From contig JBCBKO010000001.1 in the NCBI GenBank assembly GCA_038521865.1, positions 1,178,001 to 1,242,000 on the forward strand: 64,000 bases of DNA, read 5' to 3'. The position numbers were made by a program, and so were the translations under genes. The first letter of the stretch is position 1. Every line of letters starts with the position of its first letter. The notes beneath the pieces were generated by a model, which worked only from the letters and a program-made list of their open reading frames with translations, did not search any database and had not been told where the DNA came from. Source of the stretch: CALBPI01 sp038521865. Lineage in GTDB: Bacteria > Pseudomonadota > Gammaproteobacteria > Steroidobacterales > Woeseiaceae. Shown piece by piece: positions 23,381-30,934 of the stretch.

Positions 23381-23808
23381 CACGTCGACCGCAAGGCATG
23401 GTGATGCTAATGGCATTGATCATGCTCACCATGTTGGGGCTGATGAGTGCGAGCGCGCTTCGCGGCACAGGTATCTCGGCACTGGATGTGCGTTGGCAGT
23501 CGGACGCAATCCTCGTTGAAGAAACCGTTGAACAGAATCTGCGGCACACCGTGCGCAACTTCGCCGTAGATCAGACCCCTATCGACGCTACGGTCTTGCA
23601 CTCTACTGGTGGCGTTCGAACACAAACGACGATGACACTATTCGAACCTCATGCGGAAACAGAGCACTGGCCCGCAAGCACCTGTGCAGAATTTCGTACG
23701 GAGGGTACGCGCGGCTTTGTCACAGAAGTTCAAACGATGCTGATCTGTTTGCCGATCGATTCCCGCAATCGCAACCGGCTGGTTTCCTGGCGGGATGTAC
23801 CGGAATGA
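23377..23808 (+). CDS. pilX: Type IV minor pilin PilX
   Basis: A 143-residue protein from the ATG at 23377, which overlaps the pilW stop. It shows the PilX N-terminus with a short basic leader (MTRRPQGMVMLMALIMLTMLG) and a hydrophobic helix without the canonical Glu5, as is normal for PilX/GspK-like members. The C-terminal domain is Cys-containing (STCAEFRTEGT, TMLICLPI). In most gammaproteobacteria pilY1 follows pilX; here pilE follows directly. Confidence 0.8.
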   Translation: MTRRPQGMVMLMALIMLTMLGLMSASALRGTGISALDVRWQSDAILVEETVEQNLRHTVRNFAVDQTPIDATVLHSTGGVRTQTTMTLFEPHAETEHWPASTCAEFRTEGTRGFVTEVQTMLICLPIDSRNRNRLVSWRDVPE

Positions 23809-24212
23809 GACACCGAAAAGGTTTTACTTTATTGGAGATGCTGATCGCAGTCGCACTCGCGGCAATCATTATGACAATGGCGTTCCCGACCTACTCCCAT
23901 AGCCGAATTCGGGTAGAGCGCAACGAAGGTCGCCTCGCGTTGCTCCGCCACGCAACCGCACAGGTCAACTACTTCATTGTGCATGGACGTTACGCCAGCG
24001 ACATGACCGAACTGGGTCATTCGTCTGCGATATCGACCACTGAAGGTGGGCGGTTTAATCTCGAAATGATATCAGCCGACGACGGAGGTTTCGTCATTCG
24101 TGCAACCCGTATTGCAGTGCAGACCGATCCCGAGTGCCAATGGTTCTCGGTCGACCAATCACACCGTCGCGCCTCTGGTCCAGCCGAACCGGACCGATGC
24201 TGGTTTCGATAG
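23805..24212 (+). CDS. pilE: Type IV minor pilin PilE
   Basis: A 135-residue prepilin. MRHRKGFTLLEMLIAVALAAII contains the cleavage site (Gly before Phe) and Glu5, followed by the stalk and a short globular domain with two Cys near the end (DPECQWF, DRCWF) that probably pair. It completes the minor pilin operon. Its stop lies 33 bases from the convergent lspA stop. Confidence 0.82.
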   Translation: MRHRKGFTLLEMLIAVALAAIIMTMAFPTYSHSRIRVERNEGRLALLRHATAQVNYFIVHGRYASDMTELGHSSAISTTEGGRFNLEMISADDGGFVIRATRIAVQTDPECQWFSVDQSHRRASGPAEPDRCWFR

Positions 24213-24245
24213 TGCTCCGCGATTGTAAAGAATGCTTACGCGGCG

Positions 24246-24788
24246 TCAGGCGTCGCTGGCTCTGCCACTGCCCAAGAAGCTGTCGACAATCAACAAAAAC
24301 GCACCAACGCTGATCGCAATATCGGCGACATTGAACGTCGGAAAGTAGGCATCCTGCCAATGCACTTGAATGAAATCGACGACGTAACCGTACTGGACTC
24401 GATCGATCACATTGCCGATGGCACCGCCGACAATGCATGCCAGCGCAGCAGCAAGCCAATGGTGACCGGCGCGAGGTAAGCGGCGTAACCAAACCAGGAT
24501 GATCGCTGTCACCACGATCGAAAGCACAACAAACAACCAGCGTTGCCAGCCCCCCTGATCACCCAGAAAACTGAACGCCGCTCCATAGTTGTGTAGCCGA
24601 GTGACGTTAAGCAGCGCGTTGATCTCGATGCGCTCGTACAACACAAACCGATCAACAATGGCCCACTTGGTGAACTGATCGACAACAACAACGCTCAGCG
24701 ATAGCCAGAGCCACAGCATTTTGCTGCGCCCTTGCGGTTTCGAAAGGCTGTCAGCTGCGTCGGTTTGGGCAGGAGTGGTGTCGCTCAT
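24246..24788 (-). CDS. lspA: Lipoprotein signal peptidase (signal peptidase II)
   Basis: A 180-residue inner membrane aspartic protease that removes signal peptides from diacylglyceryl-modified prolipoproteins. Four transmembrane helices are visible, with the conserved motifs VVDQFTKW, TRLHNYGAAFSFL, GGAIGNVIDR (first catalytic Asp) and VVDFIQVHW followed by FNVADIAIS (second catalytic Asp). It overlaps ribF by four bases (24785-24788). In most gammaproteobacteria ileS lies between ribF and lspA, but not here. Confidence 0.93.
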   Translation of the reverse strand: MSDTTPAQTDAADSLSKPQGRSKMLWLWLSLSVVVVDQFTKWAIVDRFVLYERIEINALLNVTRLHNYGAAFSFLGDQGGWQRWLFVVLSIVVTAIILVWLRRLPRAGHHWLAAALACIVGGAIGNVIDRVQYGYVVDFIQVHWQDAYFPTFNVADIAISVGAFLLIVDSFLGSGRASDA

Positions 24789-25732
24789 CGCCAGAGTGTA
24801 CCAGCAGCGAGCGCCGCACGAGCGTCCGCGGCATCTTGATCCATCTGTACCGTCAACGCGTCGAGAGAATCGAATTTGAGCTCGTCCCTGAGTTTCTTCA
24901 CGAGCTCCACATCGAGACGCTTTCCGTAAAGATCGCCGGAAAACTCGAATACAAACACCTCGAGCAATACACCCACACCCGCGACTGTCGGACGAGTACC
25001 GATACTCGCGACGCCCTCATAAGTGTGCTCGTCGATACCATCTATCCGGACCGCGAAAATGCCTTGAACGGGACTCGAACGCCGGTGCAACGCAATATTG
25101 GCCGTGGGGTAGCCCAGTGTGCGTCCAAGCTGCTGACCGCGAATCACCTTGCCTGAAAGCCGGAATGAGCGCCCAAGCAGTTGGTTTGCCAATTGCAGAT
25201 CGCCCCGCGCCAGCGCCTCTCGAATACAAGTGCTGCTCGCGCGCATACCTGACACCTCGACACTTGGAATCTGCTCTACCGAGAAATCCAGACGCTCGCC
25301 CGCAGCCCGCAGATCAGCGACCGAGCCAGCGGCTCGGTGCCCGAACCGAAAGTCGTCACCAATGACGAGGCGCGACACGCCAAGCGCATCGACCAACAGC
25401 GATTCGACGAACTCATCCACGGAAATTTCCGCCATGCGCCTGTTGAATCGTGCGCAGAAAAACGCAGCCATACTTGCCTGGCGCATCAGCTCAAAGCGCT
25501 CTCGGAATCGGGTCAGTCGCGCAGGCGCCTCGCCCTCTGAGAAAAACTCTTTCGGCGTTGGCTCAAAACTCATTGCTACTGGCAACAGCGCTTGTTCAGC
25601 AGCTAACTCACTGACGCGGTTAAGAAGTGCCTGGTGTCCCAGGTGGACACCGTCGAACGCACCAATCGTAAGTGCGACCCGGCGCCCGTCGCGAAACGCG
25701 CGCATGCTGGAGATATCGCGGCACAGTTTCAT
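24785..25732 (-). CDS. ribF: Bifunctional riboflavin kinase / FAD synthetase
   Basis: A 315-residue enzyme that converts riboflavin to FMN and FAD. The adenylyltransferase domain occupies residues 1-185, with the nucleotide-binding TIGAFDGVHLGHQALL motif, VIGDDFRFGH, and the closing SSTCIREALARGD. The riboflavin kinase domain follows, with GYPTANI and a loop ending VASIGTRPT. The ATG at 25732 gives an ATGA overlap with murJ; a longer frame open to 26008 is antisense-like noise within murJ. It heads a compact ribF-lspA pair. Confidence 0.94.
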   Translation of the reverse strand: MKLCRDISSMRAFRDGRRVALTIGAFDGVHLGHQALLNRVSELAAEQALLPVAMSFEPTPKEFFSEGEAPARLTRFRERFELMRQASMAAFFCARFNRRMAEISVDEFVESLLVDALGVSRLVIGDDFRFGHRAAGSVADLRAAGERLDFSVEQIPSVEVSGMRASSTCIREALARGDLQLANQLLGRSFRLSGKVIRGQQLGRTLGYPTANIALHRRSSPVQGIFAVRIDGIDEHTYEGVASIGTRPTVAGVGVLLEVFVFEFSGDLYGKRLDVELVKKLRDELKFDSLDALTVQMDQDAADARAALAAGTLWR

Positions 25733-27345
25733 GAGCCAGTCGATCCCGTCAGTGATTGAAGCCGCAAATGATGCGGCCGTAGCCCGACTATTGCCAGTGA
25801 TACGAGGTAGGCAAAAACGCCGCCGAGAACCAGCACGCCAAGTCTCAACAGTCGCTGCGCAAGTTCCGCGGCCAGCCACCAGTCCAGGGCGGGTGAGCCG
25901 AGCAACAAAAACGTCGCTAGCGCGGCGTTGGCAAGGAGCAGGCGACACAAAAATGGCCGCCACCCGGGGCGCAGAGAGACGATCCCCTGCCTGCGCAGAC
26001 CGATCCAAAGCAAACCGGCATTAACCACCGCCGAAAGCGTCATCGAGAATGCGAGGCCAGCATGGGTTGCCGCGATCTCCCATCGAGTCAGCAACGCCAC
26101 AAAGGCAAGGTTACCGAGGAAGTTCACAACCATCGCAACCAACGCTGCCTTGACGGGCGTCTTCGTGTCTTGGCGCGCGAAATAGCCTGGTGCCAGAATT
26201 TTGATAGTGATAAAGGCAGTCAGGCCACCCGAAAACGCCCACAGACTGGCCCGAGCCATTTGCACATCGAATGCGGTGAACGCACCGCCGAAGAACAGAG
26301 TTGTCACCAGAGGACCTGCCAACAGAGCAAGACCGATTGTCGCCGGCAGTGCGATCAGAAACACAAGGCGCAACGACCAATCGAGCGTTGCAGAGAACGC
26401 GTCCGTATCGTTACGACTAAAGCTCCGCGTAAGACTCGGCAACACCACGGTTGCAAGGGCAATCCCGAAGACACCCAGAGGAAACTCCATCAGTCGATCC
26501 GAATAGTAGAGCCACGTGGTCCGCGCCTCCCCGAGCAACGTCGCAAAAATGTTATCGACGATCAGGTTAATCTGCGCTACAGAGGAGCCGAGTATCGCCG
26601 GCAGCATCAACGTCAGAATTTTCTGCACCTTGGAATCGCGCCAACCCCAACGAGGACGACTCAGTAAACCGGCCCGAATCAAGAACGGTAGTTGAAAAGC
26701 CAGTTGGGTCACGCCACCAGCAAATACGCCCAGCGCGAGTGCCAGTGTGGGCCGCTCAAACTGGGGCGATACGAAAATCGCAAAGCCAATCAGCACCACA
26801 TTGAGCAAGACCGGCGTAACCGCCGGGATCGCATACCGGTCGTAAGTGTTTAGCAAACCCGCACACACCGACGTCAGCGATATGAAAAGAATGTAGGGGA
26901 ACGTGAACCTCAACATCAGAGTCGCCAGCGAGAACGTATCCTCGTCCCGAGCAAATCCGGGGGCAAACATCAAAACGATCAGCGGCGCGAACACGATGCC
27001 TGCCACACTCAGCGCAAACAGGAGGGCGCCAAGCGTACCGGCCACCCTGGCGGAGAGCCGCCGCACGGCCTCATCTCCCTCGTGTTCGCGCACCTCCCCC
27101 AGTACGGGGACAAATGCCTGTGACAACGCGCCCTCGGCGAAGAATCGCCGCAGCATGTTCGGGATTCGATTCGCGATAATGAATGCGTCCATCATCCAAT
27201 CCGCGCCGAACAATCGCGTGAACAAGATATCCCTTGCAAGACCGAGGAAACGCGAGAGCAACGTCATCGTTCCGACGATGCCGGTGCGCCTCAAAAGGCT
27301 ACGATCGGACTCGCGCTGGCTGGTTCGGGACGTTGCAGGGCTCAT
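25729..27345 (-). CDS. murJ: Lipid II flippase MurJ
   Basis: An inner-membrane protein of about 538 residues that flips lipid II for peptidoglycan synthesis (MOP exporter superfamily). About 14 hydrophobic helices are visible. Family motifs include GTMTLLSRFLGLARDIL near the start, ANRIPNMLRRFFAEGALSQAF, and FPLGVFGIALATVVLPSL in the middle. The start MSPATSRTSQRESDRSL (ATG 27345) matches the length of MurJ elsewhere; the frame continues upstream to 27480 but would run into the rpsT promoter. It is divergent from rpsT. Confidence 0.94.
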   Translation of the reverse strand: MSPATSRTSQRESDRSLLRRTGIVGTMTLLSRFLGLARDILFTRLFGADWMMDAFIIANRIPNMLRRFFAEGALSQAFVPVLGEVREHEGDEAVRRLSARVAGTLGALLFALSVAGIVFAPLIVLMFAPGFARDEDTFSLATLMLRFTFPYILFISLTSVCAGLLNTYDRYAIPAVTPVLLNVVLIGFAIFVSPQFERPTLALALGVFAGGVTQLAFQLPFLIRAGLLSRPRWGWRDSKVQKILTLMLPAILGSSVAQINLIVDNIFATLLGEARTTWLYYSDRLMEFPLGVFGIALATVVLPSLTRSFSRNDTDAFSATLDWSLRLVFLIALPATIGLALLAGPLVTTLFFGGAFTAFDVQMARASLWAFSGGLTAFITIKILAPGYFARQDTKTPVKAALVAMVVNFLGNLAFVALLTRWEIAATHAGLAFSMTLSAVVNAGLLWIGLRRQGIVSLRPGWRPFLCRLLLANAALATFLLLGSPALDWWLAAELAQRLLRLGVLVLGGVFAYLVSLAIVGLRPHHLRLQSLTGSTGS

Positions 27346-27388
27346 GGCGCTCGAAGTGTACCGGAGGTGCAAATCGCCTGCGGCATTA

Positions 27389-27417
27389 TTGACTTGGCCC
27401 CGTCGAAGCCCGATAAT
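27389..27417 (+). promoter_or_regulatory. Sigma70 promoter of rpsT
   Basis: TTGACT (27389-27394) and GATAAT (27412-27417) are separated by 17 bp, close to consensus. They lie 66 bases upstream of the S20 start in the rpsT-murJ divergent region. Confidence 0.8.
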
Positions 27418-27482
27418 CGCGGGCTGTTTTTCGCACGCCCTACTCTGGCGCGTGCCTGACACGTTCTTTCGGAGTAACAAAC

Positions 27483-27749
27483 GTGGCGAATATTAAATCT
27501 GCGGGCAAACGCGCTCGTACAGCAGAAAAACGACGTCTTGCGAATATGGCCCAGCGCTCACGCATGCGTACCTTTATCAAGAAGGTGATTGCGGATGTAG
27601 AGAGCGGCGACAAGGACGCAGCACTGGCGAGCTACAAAGCGGCCGTACCTGTCATAGACAACATGGCAGGCAAAGGCATTGTTCACAAGAACAAGGCTGC
27701 ACGCCACAAGAGCCGTCTGAACAAGATGGTCAAGGCGATGAGCGCCTAA
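27483..27749 (+). CDS. rpsT: 30S ribosomal protein S20
   Basis: An 88-residue protein of the small ribosomal subunit, very rich in Lys, Arg and Ala. MANIKSAGKRARTAEKRR at the start and NKAARHKSRLNKMV at the end are typical. Translation begins with GTG, not ATG. A promoter at 27389-27417 precedes it. Its position beside the divergent murJ-ribF genes is conserved in gammaproteobacteria. Its stop is 11 bases from the convergent obgE stop. Confidence 0.97.
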   Translation: MANIKSAGKRARTAEKRRLANMAQRSRMRTFIKKVIADVESGDKDAALASYKAAVPVIDNMAGKGIVHKNKAARHKSRLNKMVKAMSA

Positions 27750-27760
27750 CGGCCAGACCG

Positions 27761-28828
27761 TTATTCGCTTTGTGCGCTGTCATCCACGGCGGCGCTGTCT
27801 TCCTCAGCAAACTCGCTCGCGTGCTGCTCTAGCCACGCCATGATGTGCGCAGCCAACGCATCTGTTCCTAACCCGGTTGCGGCGCTCACTGTGTAGACGG
27901 GCCCGTCCCAATCCAGAGCGCCAACCAGCGCCTCGGTCCGGTCCCGTACCTCCTCTTCCGGCATCAAGTCGGTCTTGTTGATGACAAGCCAGCGCGGCCG
28001 TGCCGCGAGTGCCTCGTCGAACTTGGCAAGTTCGGCTGCAATGTCGCGAACCGCTTGCGCCGGTGCGACAGAACCTTCGGGTGGCGCAATATCGACGAGA
28101 TGTAGCAGCAACCGTGTACGTTGCACATGTCGCAGGAATCGGATGCCCAAGCCTGCGCCATCGGCCGCACCGGGGATCAGCCCGGGAATATCCGCCATCA
28201 CGAAGCTTTGAGCATTGCCTACCGATACGACACCCAAATTCGGATGGAGGGTCGTAAAGGGATAATCAGCGATGCGAGGCCGAGCTGCACTCATGGCCGT
28301 GATCAGCGTCGACTTGCCGGCATTTGGCATACCGAGCAGGCCCACATCGGCAATCAGTCGCATCTCGAGGTGGAGGTGGCGCGCCTCACCAGGCGTACCG
28401 TTTGTAGTCTTTCTCGGCGCGCGATTTACACTGCTCTTGAATCGGGCATTGCCAAGCCCACCACGCCCGCCTGCCGCAACGCGCAACGTGGCCTGATCCT
28501 CAGTTAAGTCACCGATCGTCTCGCGTGTATCGATATCGACCACGACCGTGCCAACCGGCACCGCGATCACCAGGTGCTCGCCGGACGCACCCGTGCGATT
28601 TCGACCCGCACCAGGCTCACCGTTGGGAGCCTTGAATCGGCGCTGCACCCGAAAATCCACCAATGTATTGATGCTTGCGTCCGCTTGCAGGATCACGTCG
28701 GCACCATGGCCGCCATCACCCCCATCTGGCCCGCCTCGGGGAATATATTTTTCGCGACGGAAGCTCAGCGCGCCATTGCCACCACTACCCGCTTGCACCC
28801 GCATTGTCGCTTCGTCAACAAACTTCAC
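27761..28828 (-). CDS. obgE: Ribosome-associated GTPase ObgE/CgtA
   Basis: A 355-residue essential GTPase that helps assemble the 50S subunit. The Gly-rich Obg fold (residues 1-158) has FRREKYIPRGGPDGGDGG. The G domain follows with GMPNAGKSTLI (G1), DIPGLI (G3) and NKTD (G4), then an acidic C-terminal tail rich in Glu, Asp and Ala. It follows rpmA in the same direction, but a rho-independent terminator lies between them. Confidence 0.96.
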   Translation of the reverse strand: MKFVDEATMRVQAGSGGNGALSFRREKYIPRGGPDGGDGGHGADVILQADASINTLVDFRVQRRFKAPNGEPGAGRNRTGASGEHLVIAVPVGTVVVDIDTRETIGDLTEDQATLRVAAGGRGGLGNARFKSSVNRAPRKTTNGTPGEARHLHLEMRLIADVGLLGMPNAGKSTLITAMSAARPRIADYPFTTLHPNLGVVSVGNAQSFVMADIPGLIPGAADGAGLGIRFLRHVQRTRLLLHLVDIAPPEGSVAPAQAVRDIAAELAKFDEALAARPRWLVINKTDLMPEEEVRDRTEALVGALDWDGPVYTVSAATGLGTDALAAHIMAWLEQHASEFAEEDSAAVDDSAQSE

Positions 28829-28853
28829 GCATCAATTCCTGAACCATACGCAC

Positions 28854-28881
28854 AAAAAACCCCGCTCAGCGGCGGGGTTTT
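28854..28881 (-). terminator. Terminator between rpmA and obgE
   Basis: On the minus strand a CCCCGC/GCGGGG stem with a six-base loop is followed by six T. It is 26 bases after the rpmA stop and 26 bases before the obgE start. Four T on the opposite side suggest possible weak bidirectional action. Confidence 0.85.
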
Positions 28882-28906
28882 CAGCTCGTAAGCGCCGCTC
28901 GCTGGA

Positions 28907-29167
28907 TCAACCGGCAGCAACAACACTCACATATTTGCGGTTTCTGGGACCACGCGTACCAAACGTGACTTCACCGTCAACCTTAGCGAACAAGGTGTAG
29001 TCACGCCCCATTCCTACGCCTGCTCCCGGGTGGAAGTGCGAGCCGCGCTGGCGCACCAGGATGTTGCCTGCAATGACGTGCTCGCCACCGTAACGCTTCA
29101 CACCAAGTCGTTTGGACTCTGAATCGCGACCGTTCTTGGTACTGCCGCCTGCTTTCTTATGTGCCAT
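28907..29167 (-). CDS. rpmA: 50S ribosomal protein L27
   Basis: An 86-residue ribosomal protein with the usual N-terminus MAHKKAGGSTKNGRDSESKR, whose Ala/His/Lys tail reaches the peptidyl transferase centre, followed by GGEHVIAGNILVRQRG and FHPGAGVGMGRDYTLFA. It is directly downstream of rplU (15 bases), the standard order. Confidence 0.97.
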   Translation of the reverse strand: MAHKKAGGSTKNGRDSESKRLGVKRYGGEHVIAGNILVRQRGSHFHPGAGVGMGRDYTLFAKVDGEVTFGTRGPRNRKYVSVVAAG

Positions 29168-29181
29168 GCCGCTTTAACCTC

Positions 29182-29535
29182 TTACTCTTCTTCGCTAGCC
29201 GCTGCCGCTTTCTTGGCACGCGGTGCGCCGGTGATACCGGTGACTTCAATTTCTGTGTACCACTGGCGATGACCTTTGGTACGCATGTAATTTTGACGGC
29301 GCTTAAATTTCAGCACGGTCACTTTCTTGCCTTTCGCAACATCCAGAACCTTCGCCTTGACCTTGCTGCCCTTAACGGTCGGCGCGCCCACTTTCACATT
29401 CGCGCCATCGCCGACCAGTAGGACCTCGTCGAACTCGACGGTTGCGCCCGTCTCGACTGGCAGCCTCTCGACCTTTAACCGATCACCCTTGGTCGCACGA
29501 TATTGCTTGCCACCGCTTTTGAAAACCGCGTACAT
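29182..29535 (-). CDS. rplU: 50S ribosomal protein L21
   Basis: A 117-residue protein: MYAVFKSGGKQYRATKGDRLKVERL, then FDEVLLVGDGANVKVG, and KFKRRQNYMRTKGHRQWYTEI, all typical of L21. The ATG at 29535 is chosen because a GGAG lies eight bases upstream; an ATG two codons earlier (29541) is too near the Shine-Dalgarno. The frame extends to 29727, but no homologous residues lie there. It has an acidic tail of about 15 residues beyond the usual end (RAKKAAAASEEE). Confidence 0.96.
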   Translation of the reverse strand: MYAVFKSGGKQYRATKGDRLKVERLPVETGATVEFDEVLLVGDGANVKVGAPTVKGSKVKAKVLDVAKGKKVTVLKFKRRQNYMRTKGHRQWYTEIEVTGITGAPRAKKAAAASEEE

Positions 29536-29610
29536 ATTCATTGCTCCACGACGTGTTTCGCGCGACTCGGCGGTCGGGAACGAATACACGTCGGTACTCA
29601 AAAATTGCTG

Positions 29611-29634
29611 AAGCCTTAGTAAAAACAAAGGCTT
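29611..29634 (-). promoter_or_regulatory. Hairpin in the rplU leader
   Basis: A stem-loop with arms AAGCCTT and AAGGCTT about 76 bases upstream of the L21 start on the minus strand. Leader RNAs that let L21 regulate its own operon are known in other bacteria, and this may be one. It could also be a weak terminator. Confidence 0.3.
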
Positions 29635-29793
29635 AGGCGAGCATCGCGCAATCACGGAGACAGCGGCCCGCACAAAAGACGTGAAATAGTACGAACCCAT
29701 GGCGCGTAGGTCAACGTCCAGATGCACGAGCTTTCATGCATCAACAGTTGTCGAGCGTGGCTAAGCGCACCCATTTCAGGCACAATTCCGCCC

Positions 29794-30801
29794 ATGTATG
29801 CAGCGACCACCGCATCGCCGGTCGTAACGCTCGAGGATATTCGGGCCCTCTGTGCCGGTGACCTCGACGCCCTCGACACTCTGATCGACTCAGCACTCAG
29901 CACCGACGTTCCGTTGGTCGCAGAGGTAGCGAACTATATCGTTAGTGCGGGAGGCAAACGCCTCAGACCTCTGATCGTCTTGCTGGCGGCGCGAGCCATT
30001 GCGGGTCCGGATCTTGGCGGGACACGCCACGTTGCCGCGGCGGCGATCATTGAGTTCATTCATACCGCGACTCTGCTCCACGACGATGTCGTAGACGGCT
30101 CGGAGAAGCGTCGCGGCAGAGCAACCGCCAATGCGGTATTCGGCAATCAGGCGAGCGTGCTTGTTGGCGATTTCCTCTACTCCCGCGCCTTCCAGATGAT
30201 GGTTGACATCGATGATATGGCGGTGATGCGGGTTTTGGCCGATGCGACCAACACGATTGCGGCCGGAGAAGTCCTTCAGCTAATGAACGTTGGTGATCCT
30301 GACACCACCGAAGACGCTTATCGTCAGGTGATCTATCGCAAGACGGCGAGACTGTTCGAAGCCGGCGGCGACATCGCAGCGATCATCACTGACGCGCCAG
30401 CTGACGTGCGTCAAGGACTCGCGACCTACGGACGCGAACTGGGCGTTGCATTTCAGCTCGTCGATGACGCACTGGATTACAGTGCGAGCGAGCAGGAACT
30501 GGGTAAGAATCTCGGTGATGATCTGGCTGAGGGTAAACCTACTCTGCCAATCATCCACGCCATCCGGGAAAGTGTCGGCTCCGAGCGCGCGCTACTCGTT
30601 GACGCGGTGCGCGAAGGCAGTATCGAACGACTTTCTGATATCTGTTCGGCAATTGAATCCACTGGCGCGCTTGAGTACACTCGCGTCCGCGCTCAAGAGG
30701 CTGCAGACGCAGCCATTCGAGCGTTGAGTGTATTGCCGGCTTCAGACTACCGGGATGCACTTGAGGCTATCGCAGAATTCTCGGTGGCCCGTCGATTCTA
30801 G
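29794..30801 (+). CDS. ispB: Octaprenyl diphosphate synthase (polyprenyl synthetase)
   Basis: A 335-residue trans-prenyltransferase that builds the isoprenoid side chain of quinones. The first Asp-rich motif is LLHDDVVDGSEKRRGR (about residue 95) and the second is QLVDDALDY (about 222); GGKRLRP and KTARLFEAG also fit the family. The ATG at 29794 is preferred over an upstream in-frame ATG. It is divergent from rplU, as in many gammaproteobacteria, and is followed by tRNA-Pro. Confidence 0.94.
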   Translation: MYAATTASPVVTLEDIRALCAGDLDALDTLIDSALSTDVPLVAEVANYIVSAGGKRLRPLIVLLAARAIAGPDLGGTRHVAAAAIIEFIHTATLLHDDVVDGSEKRRGRATANAVFGNQASVLVGDFLYSRAFQMMVDIDDMAVMRVLADATNTIAAGEVLQLMNVGDPDTTEDAYRQVIYRKTARLFEAGGDIAAIITDAPADVRQGLATYGRELGVAFQLVDDALDYSASEQELGKNLGDDLAEGKPTLPIIHAIRESVGSERALLVDAVREGSIERLSDICSAIESTGALEYTRVRAQEAADAAIRALSVLPASDYRDALEAIAEFSVARRF

Positions 30802-30857
30802 ATCTGCGGCTGAGGTCCCGGCCAGCTAACGCAATCAGCATCGAATGAATGATTTGT

Positions 30858-30934
30858 CGGGGTGTAGCTCAGCCTGGTAGAGCACTGTCTTCGGGAGGCA
30901 GGGGCCGGAGGTTCAAATCCTCTCACCCCGACCA
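30858..30934 (+). tRNA. tRNA-Pro (anticodon CGG)
   Basis: A 77-base cloverleaf. Acceptor arms CGGGGTG/CACCCCG are paired and CCA is encoded. The anticodon arm CTGTC-TTCGGGA-GGCAG reads CGG. The T arm GGAGG-TTCAAAT-CCTCT is normal. The last 22 bases overlap the end of the histidine kinase frame on the other strand (stop at 30913). Confidence 0.96.

Noticed and set aside
25733..26008. Upstream extension of ribF
   Set aside because: It overlaps the end of murJ by 276 bases and adds no conserved residues; the ATG at 25732 makes the standard length.
25149..26024. 291-codon plus-strand frame across ribF and murJ
   Set aside because: Ser/Arg-rich composition without motifs and fully antisense to two well-defined genes.
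27747..27764. TAACGG/CCGTTA stem between rpsT and obgE as a terminator
   Set aside because: The stem is only six pairs and is not followed by a T run on either strand.
30858..30934. tRNA-Pro as a second integration site
   Set aside because: No integrase, att repeats or phage genes lie next to it.
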